Assembly (NCBI GenBank): GCA_016745215.1
Contig: CP050890.1
Span: 3,038,001-3,102,000, forward strand
Direction of reading: 5' to 3'
Source: Thiohalocapsa sp. PB-PSB1
GTDB taxonomy: Bacteria; Pseudomonadota; Gammaproteobacteria; Chromatiales; Chromatiaceae
Length of the DNA: 64,000 nt
Shown piece by piece: positions 53,376 through 62,394 of the stretch (positions are counted from its first letter, which is position 1; every line of letters begins with the position of its first letter). The notes under the pieces were generated by a model, which saw nothing but the letters and a program-made list of their open reading frames with translations, was not told where the DNA came from and ran no database searches. The translations under genes were made by a program, and so were the position numbers.

Positions 53376-55258
53376 GCGGGCTGCGCGGCGAACAGCACAG
53401 CACGCCACCCGAGCAGTTCAAGTCGGGACGCCAAACCTATCGTCGCTTGTTGGGCTATGTGAAGCCCCATTGGCGTGTTTTTTCATTGTCCATCGTCGGC
53501 ATGCTGGTGTTTGCTTCCACCGAGCCATTGTTTGCGGCGATGATCAAACCGCTGTTGGATGGCAGCTTTGTCGATCGCGACCCGCAGGTGGTGCGCCTGA
53601 TGCCGTTCCTGCTGGTGGGGATTTTTGCCATTCGCGGGGTTGCCGGTTTTGTCAATACCTATTGTCTAATGTGGGTCGGCCGACGCGTGGTCGCGGATCT
53701 ACGCCAGCAGATGTTCGATCATTTGCTGCGCGCGCCGACGCAGTATTACGACAGTAATGGCTCAGGCAAAATCTTGGCCAAGCTTACCTACAATGTCGAA
53801 AACGTGGCGACGGCGACCACCTCTGCGGTCACCACGCTGGTGCGCGATGGTTTCAGCGCGATCGCATTGCTCGCCTATATGCTCTATCTGGATGCCACCT
53901 TGTCGGCCATCTTTTTGTTGATTGGACCCATTATGGCGTTTTCGATCAAATACGCTACAAAGCGCTTTCGGCGCTATGGGATTCGCATCCAGGATCGGGT
54001 CGGTTCCTTGACCCATGTCGCGCAGGAGATCATCGACGGTCACCGCGTGGTCAAGGCATTTGGCGGCGAGCAGCAGGAATCCAACGAATTTTCGCGCATC
54101 AACGAGAAGACCCGTTCATTGCAGATGAAAGTGATCGCAGTGGAGTCGGTCAGCGTGCCGTTGGTGCAATTGCTGTCGGCGGTTGCCATCGGAGTCATCG
54201 TGTATCTATCGACCATGCAGGGTTTGCGCCAGGACATTACCGTCGGTACCTTCATGTCGTTTGTGGTCGCCATGGGGCTGATGCTGCCGCCGGTGAAACG
54301 CTTGACGGCGGTGAACTCCCAGCTCCAGCGCGGTATCGTCGCCGCCGACAGCCTGTTTGAATTGCTGGATATCGAAAGCGAGCGGGACACCGGCACAAAG
54401 ACACTGGAGCGCGCTGAGGGAAATATCGAATTCCGCCATCTGACCCATGTCTACGATAGCGACAAGGGTGCGGTGATTCACGGGATCAATCTGATCATTC
54501 ACAAGGGCGAAAGCGTCGCATTGGTGGGGCGTTCCGGCAGCGGTAAATCGACCCTGGCAAGCCTGTTGCCGCGTTTCTACGATGCCAGCGAGGGTAGCAT
54601 CCTGATCGACGGCGTCGATATCCGCGACCTGACCCTGGCCAATTTACGCGCGCAGATCTCCCTGGTGACCCAGGACATCGTGTTGTTCAACGACAGCGTT
54701 GCCAACAATATCGCCTATGGCGCCGCTGCCGGCGCATCGCCCACCGAGATCGAGCGGGTCGCCGAGGCGGCCCATGCGCTCGACTTCATCCAGGCCCTGC
54801 CGGACGGATTCGATACCCTGGTCGGCGACCGCGGCGTACTGCTCTCCGGCGGTCAGCGCCAGCGCCTGGCAATTGCACGGGCGATGCTCAAGGATGCGCC
54901 CATCCTGATCCTGGACGAGGCCACCTCGGCCTTGGATACCGAGGCCGAGCGCCATATCCAGGCCGCGTTGGCGGCATTGATGGCGCAGCGTACCACCTTG
55001 GTCATTGCCCATCGTCTGTCGACCATCGAGCATGTCGACCGCATCCTGGTGCTGGATGCTGGGCGCGTGGTCGAGCAGGGCGCCCATGCTGACTTGCTGG
55101 CGCAAGACGGCTACTATGCCCGGCTGCATCGGATGCAGTTCCAGGAGTCCGAATCGGTATCGGAATCAGTATCCGAGTCAGTGTCCGAGTCACTATTTGG
55201 GTCATCCTCCGAACCAATCTCCGCAGGCTCATCGGCGCAGGATGGCAAGCATGCTTGA
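53372..55258 (+). CDS. msbA: Lipid A export ATP-binding/permease MsbA
   Basis: 628 residues. Six-helix ABC exporter domain (about 20-330), then an ATPase: Walker A 'VALVGRSGSGKSTLASLLPR', 'ISLVTQDIVLFNDSVANNIA', signature 'LLSGGQRQRLAIARAML', Walker B 'ILILDEATSALD', 'VIAHRLSTIEH'. It flips core-lipid A across the inner membrane. The last ~35 residues are an unusual Ser/Glu tail (repeated ESVS) coded by a 12-bp tandem repeat at about 55148-55196. Gene order exbB-exbD-msbA-lpxK supports the assignment. Confidence 0.95.
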   Translation: MSGLRGEQHSTPPEQFKSGRQTYRRLLGYVKPHWRVFSLSIVGMLVFASTEPLFAAMIKPLLDGSFVDRDPQVVRLMPFLLVGIFAIRGVAGFVNTYCLMWVGRRVVADLRQQMFDHLLRAPTQYYDSNGSGKILAKLTYNVENVATATTSAVTTLVRDGFSAIALLAYMLYLDATLSAIFLLIGPIMAFSIKYATKRFRRYGIRIQDRVGSLTHVAQEIIDGHRVVKAFGGEQQESNEFSRINEKTRSLQMKVIAVESVSVPLVQLLSAVAIGVIVYLSTMQGLRQDITVGTFMSFVVAMGLMLPPVKRLTAVNSQLQRGIVAADSLFELLDIESERDTGTKTLERAEGNIEFRHLTHVYDSDKGAVIHGINLIIHKGESVALVGRSGSGKSTLASLLPRFYDASEGSILIDGVDIRDLTLANLRAQISLVTQDIVLFNDSVANNIAYGAAAGASPTEIERVAEAAHALDFIQALPDGFDTLVGDRGVLLSGGQRQRLAIARAMLKDAPILILDEATSALDTEAERHIQAALAALMAQRTTLVIAHRLSTIEHVDRILVLDAGRVVEQGAHADLLAQDGYYARLHRMQFQESESVSESVSESVSESLFGSSSEPISAGSSAQDGKHA

Positions 55259-56288
55259 GAGACTGCGTCCAGAGTCGGTCTGGTACGCTGAGAGCCCGAT
55301 CATGCGTAGGATCTCGGCATTGCTGGCACCGTTGGGCTGGCTCTATTGCGGCCTTTCCAGCTTGCGCGCACAGGCGTATGGCTATGCCCTGTTGCGCACC
55401 GAAAGCCCTGGTGTGCCGGTGATCGTGGTCGGTAATCTCACCGTTGGCGGTACGGGTAAGACGCCGCTGGCGATCTGGTTGGTGGAGCATCTGCGCCATC
55501 GCGGTCTGCGCCCGGGCCTGGCAACTCGCGGCTATGGGGGCAAGCATAACGGCGTGCACTTGGTCAGCCCGGATGCCGATCCGTCATGCTACGGCGACGA
55601 ACCCGTGTTGCTGGCCAAGCGCGCCGGCTGTCCAGTGGTGGTGGGCAGGGATCGGGCAGCCGCCGCGCAGCTGTTGGCGAACGCACAAGGATGCGATCTG
55701 ATCGTCACCGATGATGGCCTGCAACATTATCCATTGCGTCGCGATATCGAGATCCTGGTGGTGGATGGAACGCGCGGATTCGGCAATGGGCGTTGTCTGC
55801 CCGCGGGTCCGTTGCGCGAGCCGCTGACGCGCGCCTCGCGGGTCGATCTGACCATTGTCAACCTCGGCAGCAATGCCGAGCACGCCCAATGGGCGACCGA
55901 TGCGGCGATGTGCATGCTGCTGCTGCCGGGGGATGCCGTGAATCTACAGGATGAACGTCAATCCCGGGCGCTGTCCGGATTCCGTGACCAATCCATCACG
56001 GCGGTTGCCGGCATCGGCAATCCGTCGCGGTTCTTTGCGATGCTGCGGCAGCATGGCCTGCATATCATCGAGCGAGCTTTTCCCGATCATTACCGGTTTT
56101 CTGCCAAGGATTTGGCGCGCCTGTCCCAGGGGCCGGTCTTGATGACCGAAAAGGATGCCGTCAAGTGCCGTATCTGGGCCAGCAAGGAGCACTGGTATGT
56201 GCCGGTTCGGGCGCAACCCGATGCTGCTTTTATCCTGGCGCTGGACAGCATTCTGGAGACGCGGCTGGCGCGTGCGCAGAGGCTGTGA
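55251..56288 (+). CDS. lpxK: Tetraacyldisaccharide 4'-kinase LpxK
   Basis: 345 residues from ATG 55251 (AGGATGG upstream; ATG 55242 is also possible). Signature 'VPVIVVGNLTVGGTGKTPLA' holds the Walker A; 'PGLATRGYGGKHNGVHLV', 'DEPVLLAKRAGCPVVVGRDR', 'LIVTDDGLQHYPLRRDIEIL', 'LPAGPLREP' and 'FPDHYRFSAKDL' follow. It phosphorylates the lipid A precursor at 4'. Start overlaps the msbA stop. Confidence 0.96.
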   Translation: MLERLRPESVWYAESPIMRRISALLAPLGWLYCGLSSLRAQAYGYALLRTESPGVPVIVVGNLTVGGTGKTPLAIWLVEHLRHRGLRPGLATRGYGGKHNGVHLVSPDADPSCYGDEPVLLAKRAGCPVVVGRDRAAAAQLLANAQGCDLIVTDDGLQHYPLRRDIEILVVDGTRGFGNGRCLPAGPLREPLTRASRVDLTIVNLGSNAEHAQWATDAAMCMLLLPGDAVNLQDERQSRALSGFRDQSITAVAGIGNPSRFFAMLRQHGLHIIERAFPDHYRFSAKDLARLSQGPVLMTEKDAVKCRIWASKEHWYVPVRAQPDAAFILALDSILETRLARAQRL

Positions 56289-56379
56289 AAGGCATGCCCG
56301 ATGAGCCGCTTCGCAATCCAACGTCATCATCACCAACGATTTTCTCCAATCAACATGACGAATAGCAACGAGAACAGCC

Positions 56380-56568
56380 ATGGACAAGAGACTGCTTGAA
56401 ATCCTGCGCTGCCCAGTCTGCAAGGGCGAACTGCACCATAATAAGGCGGCCGATGAACTGATCTGCCGCATGGACCGGCTGGCCTATCCGGTGCGCGACT
56501 CCATCCCGGTGATGCTCGAGGAGGAGGCACGCCGACTGCCGCCGGAAGAGGAGGTGGCGGCATCTTGA
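56380..56568 (+). CDS. Trm112-family small protein (YcaR-like)
   Basis: 62 residues. 'MDKRLLEILRCPVCKGELHH' carries the CPxC half of the zinc site; 'LICRMDRLAYPVRDSIPVML' is the conserved C-terminal half. In gammaproteobacteria this gene sits between lpxK and kdsB, as here. Role uncertain; Trm112 proteins activate methyltransferases in other lineages. Stop overlaps the kdsB start. Confidence 0.92.
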   Translation: MDKRLLEILRCPVCKGELHHNKAADELICRMDRLAYPVRDSIPVMLEEEARRLPPEEEVAAS

Positions 56569-57326
56569 ATAGCTCGTTTCGGGTCGTCATCCCCGCGCGC
56601 TATGGCGCAACCCGGCTGCCGGGCAAGCCGCTGATGGAAGTTGCCGGGGTGCCGCTGATCTGCCGGGTTTGGCAGCTTGCGCAGGCCAGCAGCGCCGCCG
56701 AAGTGGTGGTGGCGACCGACGATCGGCGCATTGCCGACGTGTGTCGCGAGCACGGGGCAGATGTGGTCATGACCCTGGCGCAGCATCCCAGCGGCTCCGA
56801 CCGCATCGCGGAAGTGATCGGACAACGCGGCTGGGATGCCGATGACATCATCGTCAACCTGCAAGGCGACGAGCCCTGCATGCCGCCATCGCTGATCGAT
56901 CAGGTGGCGTATGACCTCGCGGCCTTCGACGACCTGGGCATGGCGACGCTGGCGTTTCCAATCCAGCAGCGCGCGCAGTTGTTCGACCCGCATTTGGTCA
57001 AGGTCGTGACCGATGCCCAGGGCTTTGCATTGTACTTCTCGCGCGCTCCATTGCCCTGGCATCGCGATGGTTTTATGCACAAACCCGAGCATCTACCCGT
57101 CGACACGCCTTTTTTACGGCACATCGGCCTGTATGCTTATCGAGCTGGCTTCCTCGCCCGCTATCTGGCCTGGCCACCGGCACCATTGGAATGCGCCGAA
57201 TCCCTGGAGCAACTGCGTGTGCTCTGGTACGGCGAACGCATCCATGTCTCGATCGCCGCCGAGGAGCCCGGCCCGGGCGTCGATACGTTAGAGGATCTGC
57301 GCCTGGTGATGGAGCGGCTTGCCTGA
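56565..57326 (+). CDS. kdsB: 3-deoxy-manno-octulosonate cytidylyltransferase KdsB
   Basis: 253 residues from a TTG (TTGA overlap with the previous stop), with GAGGAGG about ten bases upstream. 'FRVVIPARYGATRLPGKPLM', 'VVVATDDRRIADVC', 'HPSGSDRIAEV', 'IIVNLQGDEPCMPP', 'YFSRAPLPWHRD', 'HIGLYAYRAGFL', 'ECAESLEQLRVLWYGERIHV' are the CMP-KDO synthetase motifs. It activates KDO for lipopolysaccharide inner core. Confidence 0.96.
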   Translation: MNSSFRVVIPARYGATRLPGKPLMEVAGVPLICRVWQLAQASSAAEVVVATDDRRIADVCREHGADVVMTLAQHPSGSDRIAEVIGQRGWDADDIIVNLQGDEPCMPPSLIDQVAYDLAAFDDLGMATLAFPIQQRAQLFDPHLVKVVTDAQGFALYFSRAPLPWHRDGFMHKPEHLPVDTPFLRHIGLYAYRAGFLARYLAWPPAPLECAESLEQLRVLWYGERIHVSIAAEEPGPGVDTLEDLRLVMERLA

Positions 57327-57347
57327 CAAGCTGTCAGGACGCGTTGT

Positions 57348-57488
57348 TCAGGACGCGATTGCCCGCAGACTCTCCGCCGCCTTGTTCAGCTGCAGCAACC
57401 CCTCCTTGGTTTGACTGAGACCTGTGGCGGTCTCGCTGGCGCCCGCGGCAATGGTGGTGATTGTATCCACGATCTGAAAAGATGCATC
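57348..57488 (-). pseudogene. C-terminal remnant of a methyl-accepting chemotaxis protein
   Basis: Only 46 codons remain: 'FQIVDTITTIAAGASETATG', 'LSQTKEGLLQLNKAAESLR' and 'AIAS', the last helix of an MCP signalling domain. The upstream side is replaced by a repeat (57515-57572, complement of that at 39027-39090). Confidence 0.65.
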
Positions 57489-57610
57489 GGATTGCTGCCG
57501 AGCGTCACACAATATAGCGGAGCGGACTTGAGCGCCGCCCCTTTCCCGGGAGCTAAGGCTGTAGGCCACCGTCTTTTCAACAAATGAACTGAAGATACCC
57601 CAGGGTGCAA

Positions 57611-57858
57611 CTAGGCTGTCGAAATGTCCTGAGTTTTGATGCCAAACCGATTCCGGGTCTTGGATTGCATCATCGAACGCACTGAGGAAGCCTCATCGGT
57701 GTCGGGGTCGCTATCGGAATCGGAATCGAATCCGCTCATCGATCAAAGCAGCCAGCTCGATACCAATCCCTCATTCCGACCTTGACACCGACACCGACTC
57801 AGCATCCATAAACCGGGAAGCGCTTGTTTTAGTGAGACGGCAGATTTCGACAGCCTAG
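57611..57858 (+). mobile_element. MITE, CTAGGCTGTCGAAAT family, copy 2 with target duplication
   Basis: 248 bp with perfect 15-bp inverted ends CTAGGCTGTCGAAAT / ATTTCGACAGCCTAG, and direct repeats GGTGCAA at 57604-57610 and 57859-57865. Nearly the same as 17214-17467 in inverse orientation. No gene inside. Confidence 0.88.
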
Positions 57859-58574
57859 GGTGCAACCAGCCCAGCGCAATTTGATCGGGATCGGGATCAG
57901 GATCGGGATCGAAAAGACATGGCATCAGGGCGCGAGAAACCTGATGTTTATTGGGCGGATGTTTGCTGGGCGCTGCCTTCAAAGAAGATGAATCAAACTT
58001 CATTCTGGCTTGAATAGCTTAGCATTCTTCCCAGGCAGCACGCGCCGAACGCTGGGTGCCGAATGATGCGCTGCAGGCCGATCTCAGGGTTTTCCCTGGT
58101 TAATACAGCATATCTCCCAATGTTCCCTTTTGCGGACAGGCCCCATAGTCGTTCCAACAGCCCGGTGGACTTTTGCTGGCGATTGATCAGGCGACAGGAT
58201 GGTCGCGGACCCCACAACAATGCACCAAAATAGTGCTGATGGCCGCACAGTCGGGAGCGCCGCTGCATGGTCCAGCCGTATTTGACTACGCGATCTGCCG
58301 ACGACAAACAGCCGCAAGGACATGTGGTCTCGGTATGATTCTGGTGCTCTACTGCGGAAGTCGCGAGACCGTTTGCAGTCGTCATCGGTAACCCACAATA
58401 AGCGATTAGGACAACGACAACGATTACGACAAACAGCAGAAACGCTAGCGGCACGTCCGCACCGCTGCACTCGCATGGACCCGGTATTGTTCCGGTATGC
58501 TGCTAATGTGACTTAGTGGAATATTTTTTGCATTCAGATGCGATCCCCAGCTTTTTCATCATCGGATCTGAATC
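57859..58574. other. Intergenic region before gpmI
   Basis: No supportable gene; the longest frames give Cys/Arg-rich translations without motifs. A simple GATCGG(GATC)-type tandem (about 57889-57912) and the CGACAACGATTACGA string (about 58410) are present. The gpmI promoter should lie near 58500. Confidence 0.5.
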
Positions 58575-60176
58575 ATGACCCAGACGACCTCTTGCCCCAT
58601 GCCCAACAAACCGGTGATTCTAGTGATCCTTGATGGCTTTGGCGTCAATCCCGGCAAGCTGAACAATGCCATCGCACAGGCGCATACACCGCGGCTGGAT
58701 GAGTATTTTTTTCGCTATCCCTCCACCTTGCTGAATGCCTGCGGCAATGGTGTCGGTTTGCCTCGAGGGCAAATGGGGAATTCTGAAGCAGGACATATGA
58801 CCCTAGGTAGCGGTTGCACCGTACGCCAGGAATTGACAGTCATCGATGACTGCATTGCTGACGGCAGCTTTTACCAAAATCCGGCATTGCTGGCGGCACT
58901 CGATAAGGCGCAGCGGCTGGGTCGGCCCGTGCAATTGCTCGGGCTGATTTCCAGCGGCGGTGTGCACAGTCATGTGCGACACCTGCTGGCCCTGATCGAC
59001 CTATGTGATCAGCAAGGTGTTGCGCCATTGCTTCATATGATTGCCGATGGACGCGACTCGGCACCAAAATCGATCACTGAGGATCTCGCTGATCTGAAGT
59101 CAGCGCTGGCGGACGCCAATGGCGCGTTCGCAACGCTGAGCGGACGCCATTATGCGATGGATCGGGATCGCCGTTGGGAACGCACCGAGCGAGCCTGGCG
59201 CGCCATCGTGCTCGGTAAAGGACGCGGCGCGGCGAGTGCCGTTGACGCCATCGACGCCGCTTACGCGGCCGGTGAGACCGACGAGTTCATACACCCAAGC
59301 GTGATTGACGGCTATCACGGGATTTGCGCTGGTGATCCGCTGGTATTGTTCAATTTCCGCACGGATCGCCTACGCCAGATTGCCGCGGCGCTGGCGCTGG
59401 ACGACTTCGACGGCTTCGATCGCGGCGCTGCACCCACAGCGGATCTGACCTGCATGATGAAGATGGAATACGACGCTGGGGTCCGGCTACCGTTCGCATT
59501 TGCGCCGGAGGTGCCCAAGGTGGCACTGAATCGACTGCTGAGCGAACAGGGCATCGCGCAGCTGCATTGCGCCGAGAGCGAGAAACATGCCCATGTCACC
59601 TACTTCTTCAACGGCGGTGTCAGGGAACCGGTCGCCGGCGAGGTGCATCGACTGATCGCATCGCCGAATGTGCGCACCTACGACCTGAAACCGGAAATGA
59701 GCGCAGCACGAGTCGCAGATGCCGTCGTCGAGGCGATCGCCTCGCGGCACTATGGCTTTATCGTCGTCAACTTCGCCAACGGCGATATGGTTGGACACAG
59801 CGGCTGCCTGGAGTCCGCGGTGCAGGCCGTCGAAGTAGTGGACCGCGAGGCGGGTCGGGTTCTGGATGCCGCTGTGCGCCATGCTTGTTGCGTGCTGCTG
59901 ACATCGGATCATGGCAACTGCGATTTGATGGTCGATCCCGAGACCGATGAGCCACATACCCGGCACACCACCAATCCAGTGCCTTTGTTGGTCGTCGACC
60001 AGCAACGCTGGAGACTGGCACCTGGTGGAACCCTGGCTGATGTGGCTCCGACGGCGTTGGCCTTGATGGGTATCCAGCGGCCAGCAGCCATGAGCGGCCG
60101 TTCTCTACTGCTCGAGGCAATTCAGCCGCACCCGATTGCCATGTTAGAACGCGCTGGCGTCGCTGAGGCAAGTTGA
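58575..60176 (+). CDS. gpmI: 2,3-bisphosphoglycerate-independent phosphoglycerate mutase
   Basis: 533 residues. 'PVILVILDGFGVNPGKLNNA' (metal Asp), 'LPRGQMGNSEAGHMTLGSG' with the catalytic Ser, 'GLISSGGVHSHVRHLLALID', 'HMIADGRDSAPKS', 'GRHYAMDRDRRWERTERAW', 'FNFRTDRLRQI', 'NFANGDMVGHSG' and 'LLTSDHGNCDLM' place it firmly in the iPGM family. It interconverts 3- and 2-phosphoglycerate. A Met at codon 9 (MPNKP) is an alternative start. It stands alone. Confidence 0.95.
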   Translation: MTQTTSCPMPNKPVILVILDGFGVNPGKLNNAIAQAHTPRLDEYFFRYPSTLLNACGNGVGLPRGQMGNSEAGHMTLGSGCTVRQELTVIDDCIADGSFYQNPALLAALDKAQRLGRPVQLLGLISSGGVHSHVRHLLALIDLCDQQGVAPLLHMIADGRDSAPKSITEDLADLKSALADANGAFATLSGRHYAMDRDRRWERTERAWRAIVLGKGRGAASAVDAIDAAYAAGETDEFIHPSVIDGYHGICAGDPLVLFNFRTDRLRQIAAALALDDFDGFDRGAAPTADLTCMMKMEYDAGVRLPFAFAPEVPKVALNRLLSEQGIAQLHCAESEKHAHVTYFFNGGVREPVAGEVHRLIASPNVRTYDLKPEMSAARVADAVVEAIASRHYGFIVVNFANGDMVGHSGCLESAVQAVEVVDREAGRVLDAAVRHACCVLLTSDHGNCDLMVDPETDEPHTRHTTNPVPLLVVDQQRWRLAPGGTLADVAPTALALMGIQRPAAMSGRSLLLEAIQPHPIAMLERAGVAEAS

Positions 60177-60265
60177 TCACAAGGCGGCCACTGTGTGCTC
60201 CCATCCTGCTGCAACCTTCTCCTTGGATATTTCCACGCGAGTGAGCGTCAATGAAAGGTAACAAT

Positions 60266-60418
60266 GTGAAGATTCACAAACTTGTATTGGTTGTCGTATT
60301 GGGCATCGGTGCCGCCGCTTTGATCTACAATGCGCTCAGCATCGTCAACGGGCAGAGTGGCCTTTTGGTCCAACTGCCGGCGCCCTCTGCGGGGCATTGG
60401 TCGCAGCGCACTTTCTGA
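60266..60418 (+). CDS. Small single-helix membrane protein (50 aa)
   Basis: GTG start at 60266 with AAAGGT six bases upstream; an ATG at 60251 is also in frame. Predicted sequence begins MKIHKLVLVVVLGIGAAALI, one membrane helix, then 'YNALSIVNGQSGLLVQLPAP'. No family recognised. Located between gpmI and the GlgC-like gene, same strand. Confidence 0.4.
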   Translation: MKIHKLVLVVVLGIGAAALIYNALSIVNGQSGLLVQLPAPSAGHWSQRTF

Positions 60419-60592
60419 GCCTTTGTGATGACAAGGCTTGTGCGGGCAGCTGATTTGTCTGTTATTGTGACTATTTTGCCAACTCAGGCTTGGGCCGAGG
60501 CGATGTGTGAAGGATGTCAATTCGCTCATCGTCCGGCCTCTTGACCAGGGATTGTCTGTCGGGCCTCAGATCGGTCAAAGGTCCAGTGATCT

Positions 60593-61828
60593 ATGTCGAA
60601 CAAAACCCTGACCATTGTCTTCGCCATGGAGCGGGGCACCCCGGAGCCGTTGACTCGGCACCGCACCAAGGCGGCCATTCCCTACGCAGGCAAGTACCGT
60701 GTGATCGACTTTACGCTTGCCAATTGTCTTCACTCCGGTCTGCGCCAGGTGCTGGTGCTGACCCAGTATAAATCCCACTCATTGCACAAGCACCTGCGTG
60801 ATGCCTGGTCATTATTCAATGCAGAAATTGGCGAGTTCATCACGCCGGTTCCGCCACAGATGCGCAATGCAAGCGGCTGGTACCTGGGTGTGCTTGATGC
60901 GCTGCGGCAAAATCGCTACTTGATCGAGCGTAACTCGGCACAACAGGTGCTGTTGCTTGATGGCGGCGTGGTCTATCGAATGGATTACGCCGAGCTGATC
61001 CGTTTTCATCGCGAACAGGGGGCCGAGCTGACCTGCGCATTACGTCAGACCACGGCCGATGCCGAGGATGCGTCCGTGCAGATTCTCAGCGACGACCTGG
61101 ACCGGATCATCGAACTTGCTCCAGTGCCAACCGATGCCGCCAGCTTTGATGCGCCGATGGGCGTGTATTTGCTCGATAAGGAGCTGTTGCTTGCCGAACT
61201 CGACCGGCTCGCGGATGTCGAGGTGGCGAGCGCGGTGAGCGGCGACGCCGAATCGACCTTTGGCGTCGCGGCAGATCTTGCTGCACATCTGCTGCCTAAT
61301 CTGTTGGCGGCTCGGCGCTTGTGCACCTATCGTTTCGGTGGCGAGCGCGGACGGGTGACGCAGGATCGCTATTGGACTGATCTTCGCTCTACCGACACCT
61401 ATTTCCGCGCCAATATGGCGCTGCTGGAATCTGAACCGCCGCTGGATCTGTACCAGCCGGATTGGAACATCCTGACCTACCAAGGCCAGTATCCACCGGC
61501 GCGCACCGTGCCTGGTGCGATCTCCGGCACCGAGGGTGTCTTTGTCAATTCCATGCTGGCGGCCGGCACGGTGATCCGCGGTGGTGGCGTCAGTCACTCC
61601 GTGCTGTTCCCGCAAGTACAGATCGACGATGGTGCAATTGTCGATGAGGCCATTTTGTTCGAGGGCGTAAAGGTGGGCGCTGGAGCGCAATTACGCCGCT
61701 GTATTTGCGATAAGGACGTTGAGATTCCGCCGGACACGCGGATTGGCTTCGATTGGCGCGCCGACCAGGAACGCTTCCATGTCTCGCCCCAGGGCATTGT
61801 CGTGATCGCCAGCGGCCATCGCTTCTGA
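60593..61828 (+). CDS. GlgC-like protein with degenerate nucleotidyltransferase active site
   Basis: 411 residues, full ADP-glucose pyrophosphorylase length and order: 'KAAIPYAGKYRVIDFTLANC', 'VLTQYKSHSLHKHLRDAWSL', 'SGWYLGVLDALRQNRYLI', and a C-terminal left-handed helix ('FVNSMLAAGTVIRGGGVSHS', 'LFEGVKVGAGAQLRRCICDK'). But key positions differ: the nucleotide loop GGRGSRL is 'AMERGTPEP', the catalytic 'GDH' Asp region is 'DGGVVYRMDY', and 'VEKP' is 'LAPVP'. It is therefore probably not a working GlgC; it may regulate or partner a true one. Confidence 0.82.
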   Translation: MSNKTLTIVFAMERGTPEPLTRHRTKAAIPYAGKYRVIDFTLANCLHSGLRQVLVLTQYKSHSLHKHLRDAWSLFNAEIGEFITPVPPQMRNASGWYLGVLDALRQNRYLIERNSAQQVLLLDGGVVYRMDYAELIRFHREQGAELTCALRQTTADAEDASVQILSDDLDRIIELAPVPTDAASFDAPMGVYLLDKELLLAELDRLADVEVASAVSGDAESTFGVAADLAAHLLPNLLAARRLCTYRFGGERGRVTQDRYWTDLRSTDTYFRANMALLESEPPLDLYQPDWNILTYQGQYPPARTVPGAISGTEGVFVNSMLAAGTVIRGGGVSHSVLFPQVQIDDGAIVDEAILFEGVKVGAGAQLRRCICDKDVEIPPDTRIGFDWRADQERFHVSPQGIVVIASGHRF

Positions 61829-61918
61829 GCAACCGCCGCTGGTGGACGATGGCAACCGGCCGATTCATCTCGCGGCGGCGCTGTTCCGGTAGCGCCGATG
61901 GTCTCGAGGACAGAACAA

Positions 61919-62383
61919 ATGAGTCTGCAAATTCATTCCAGTGCTTTCCAGCAGAATGGCACGATTCCCAAGCGTTATACCTGCGATGGCGCCAACCGTT
62001 CGCCACCACTGTGCTGGTCCGGCCTGCCGGCCGGTAGCAAAAGTCTGGCGTTGATCGTGGATGATCCAGATGCTCCCGACCCGGCGGCACCGACCATGAC
62101 CTGGGTGCACTGGGTATTGTTCAATCTACCGCCGACCATCCATGGGTTATCGGAAGCGGCATCGCCATTGCCCACCGGCTCGGTCAGCGGGGTGAACGAC
62201 TGGCAACGCGCTGGCTATGGCGGCCCCTGTCCCCCGGTCGGCACACACCGTTATTTTTTCAAGCTGTATGCCCTGGATGTGCGATTGCCATTGCGTGGAA
62301 CCGCCACGAAGGCCGATGTTGTGGGCGCCATGCCTGGGCATGTGCTGGCCGAGGCGAGCTTGGTCGGCACCTATCGACGTTGA
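61919..62383 (+). CDS. YbhB/YbcL-type PEBP (Raf kinase inhibitor-like) protein
   Basis: 154 residues from ATG 61919 (GAGGA eight bases upstream). 'LQIHSSAFQQNGTIPKRYTC', 'NRSPPLCWSGLPAGSKSLAL', 'VDDPDAPDPAAPTMTWVHWV', 'GGPCPPVGTHRYFFKLYALD' are the phosphatidylethanolamine-binding protein motifs with the anion-binding His and Asp. Cellular role not known. 11 bp before the next gene. Confidence 0.93.
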   Translation: MSLQIHSSAFQQNGTIPKRYTCDGANRSPPLCWSGLPAGSKSLALIVDDPDAPDPAAPTMTWVHWVLFNLPPTIHGLSEAASPLPTGSVSGVNDWQRAGYGGPCPPVGTHRYFFKLYALDVRLPLRGTATKADVVGAMPGHVLAEASLVGTYRR

Positions 62384-62394
62384 CCCTCGACACC

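Noticed and set aside
57993..58454. A 153-codon minus-strand frame before gpmI
   Set aside because: Its start is formed by a hexamer repeat and the rest is Cys/Arg-rich without any motif or good ribosome site.
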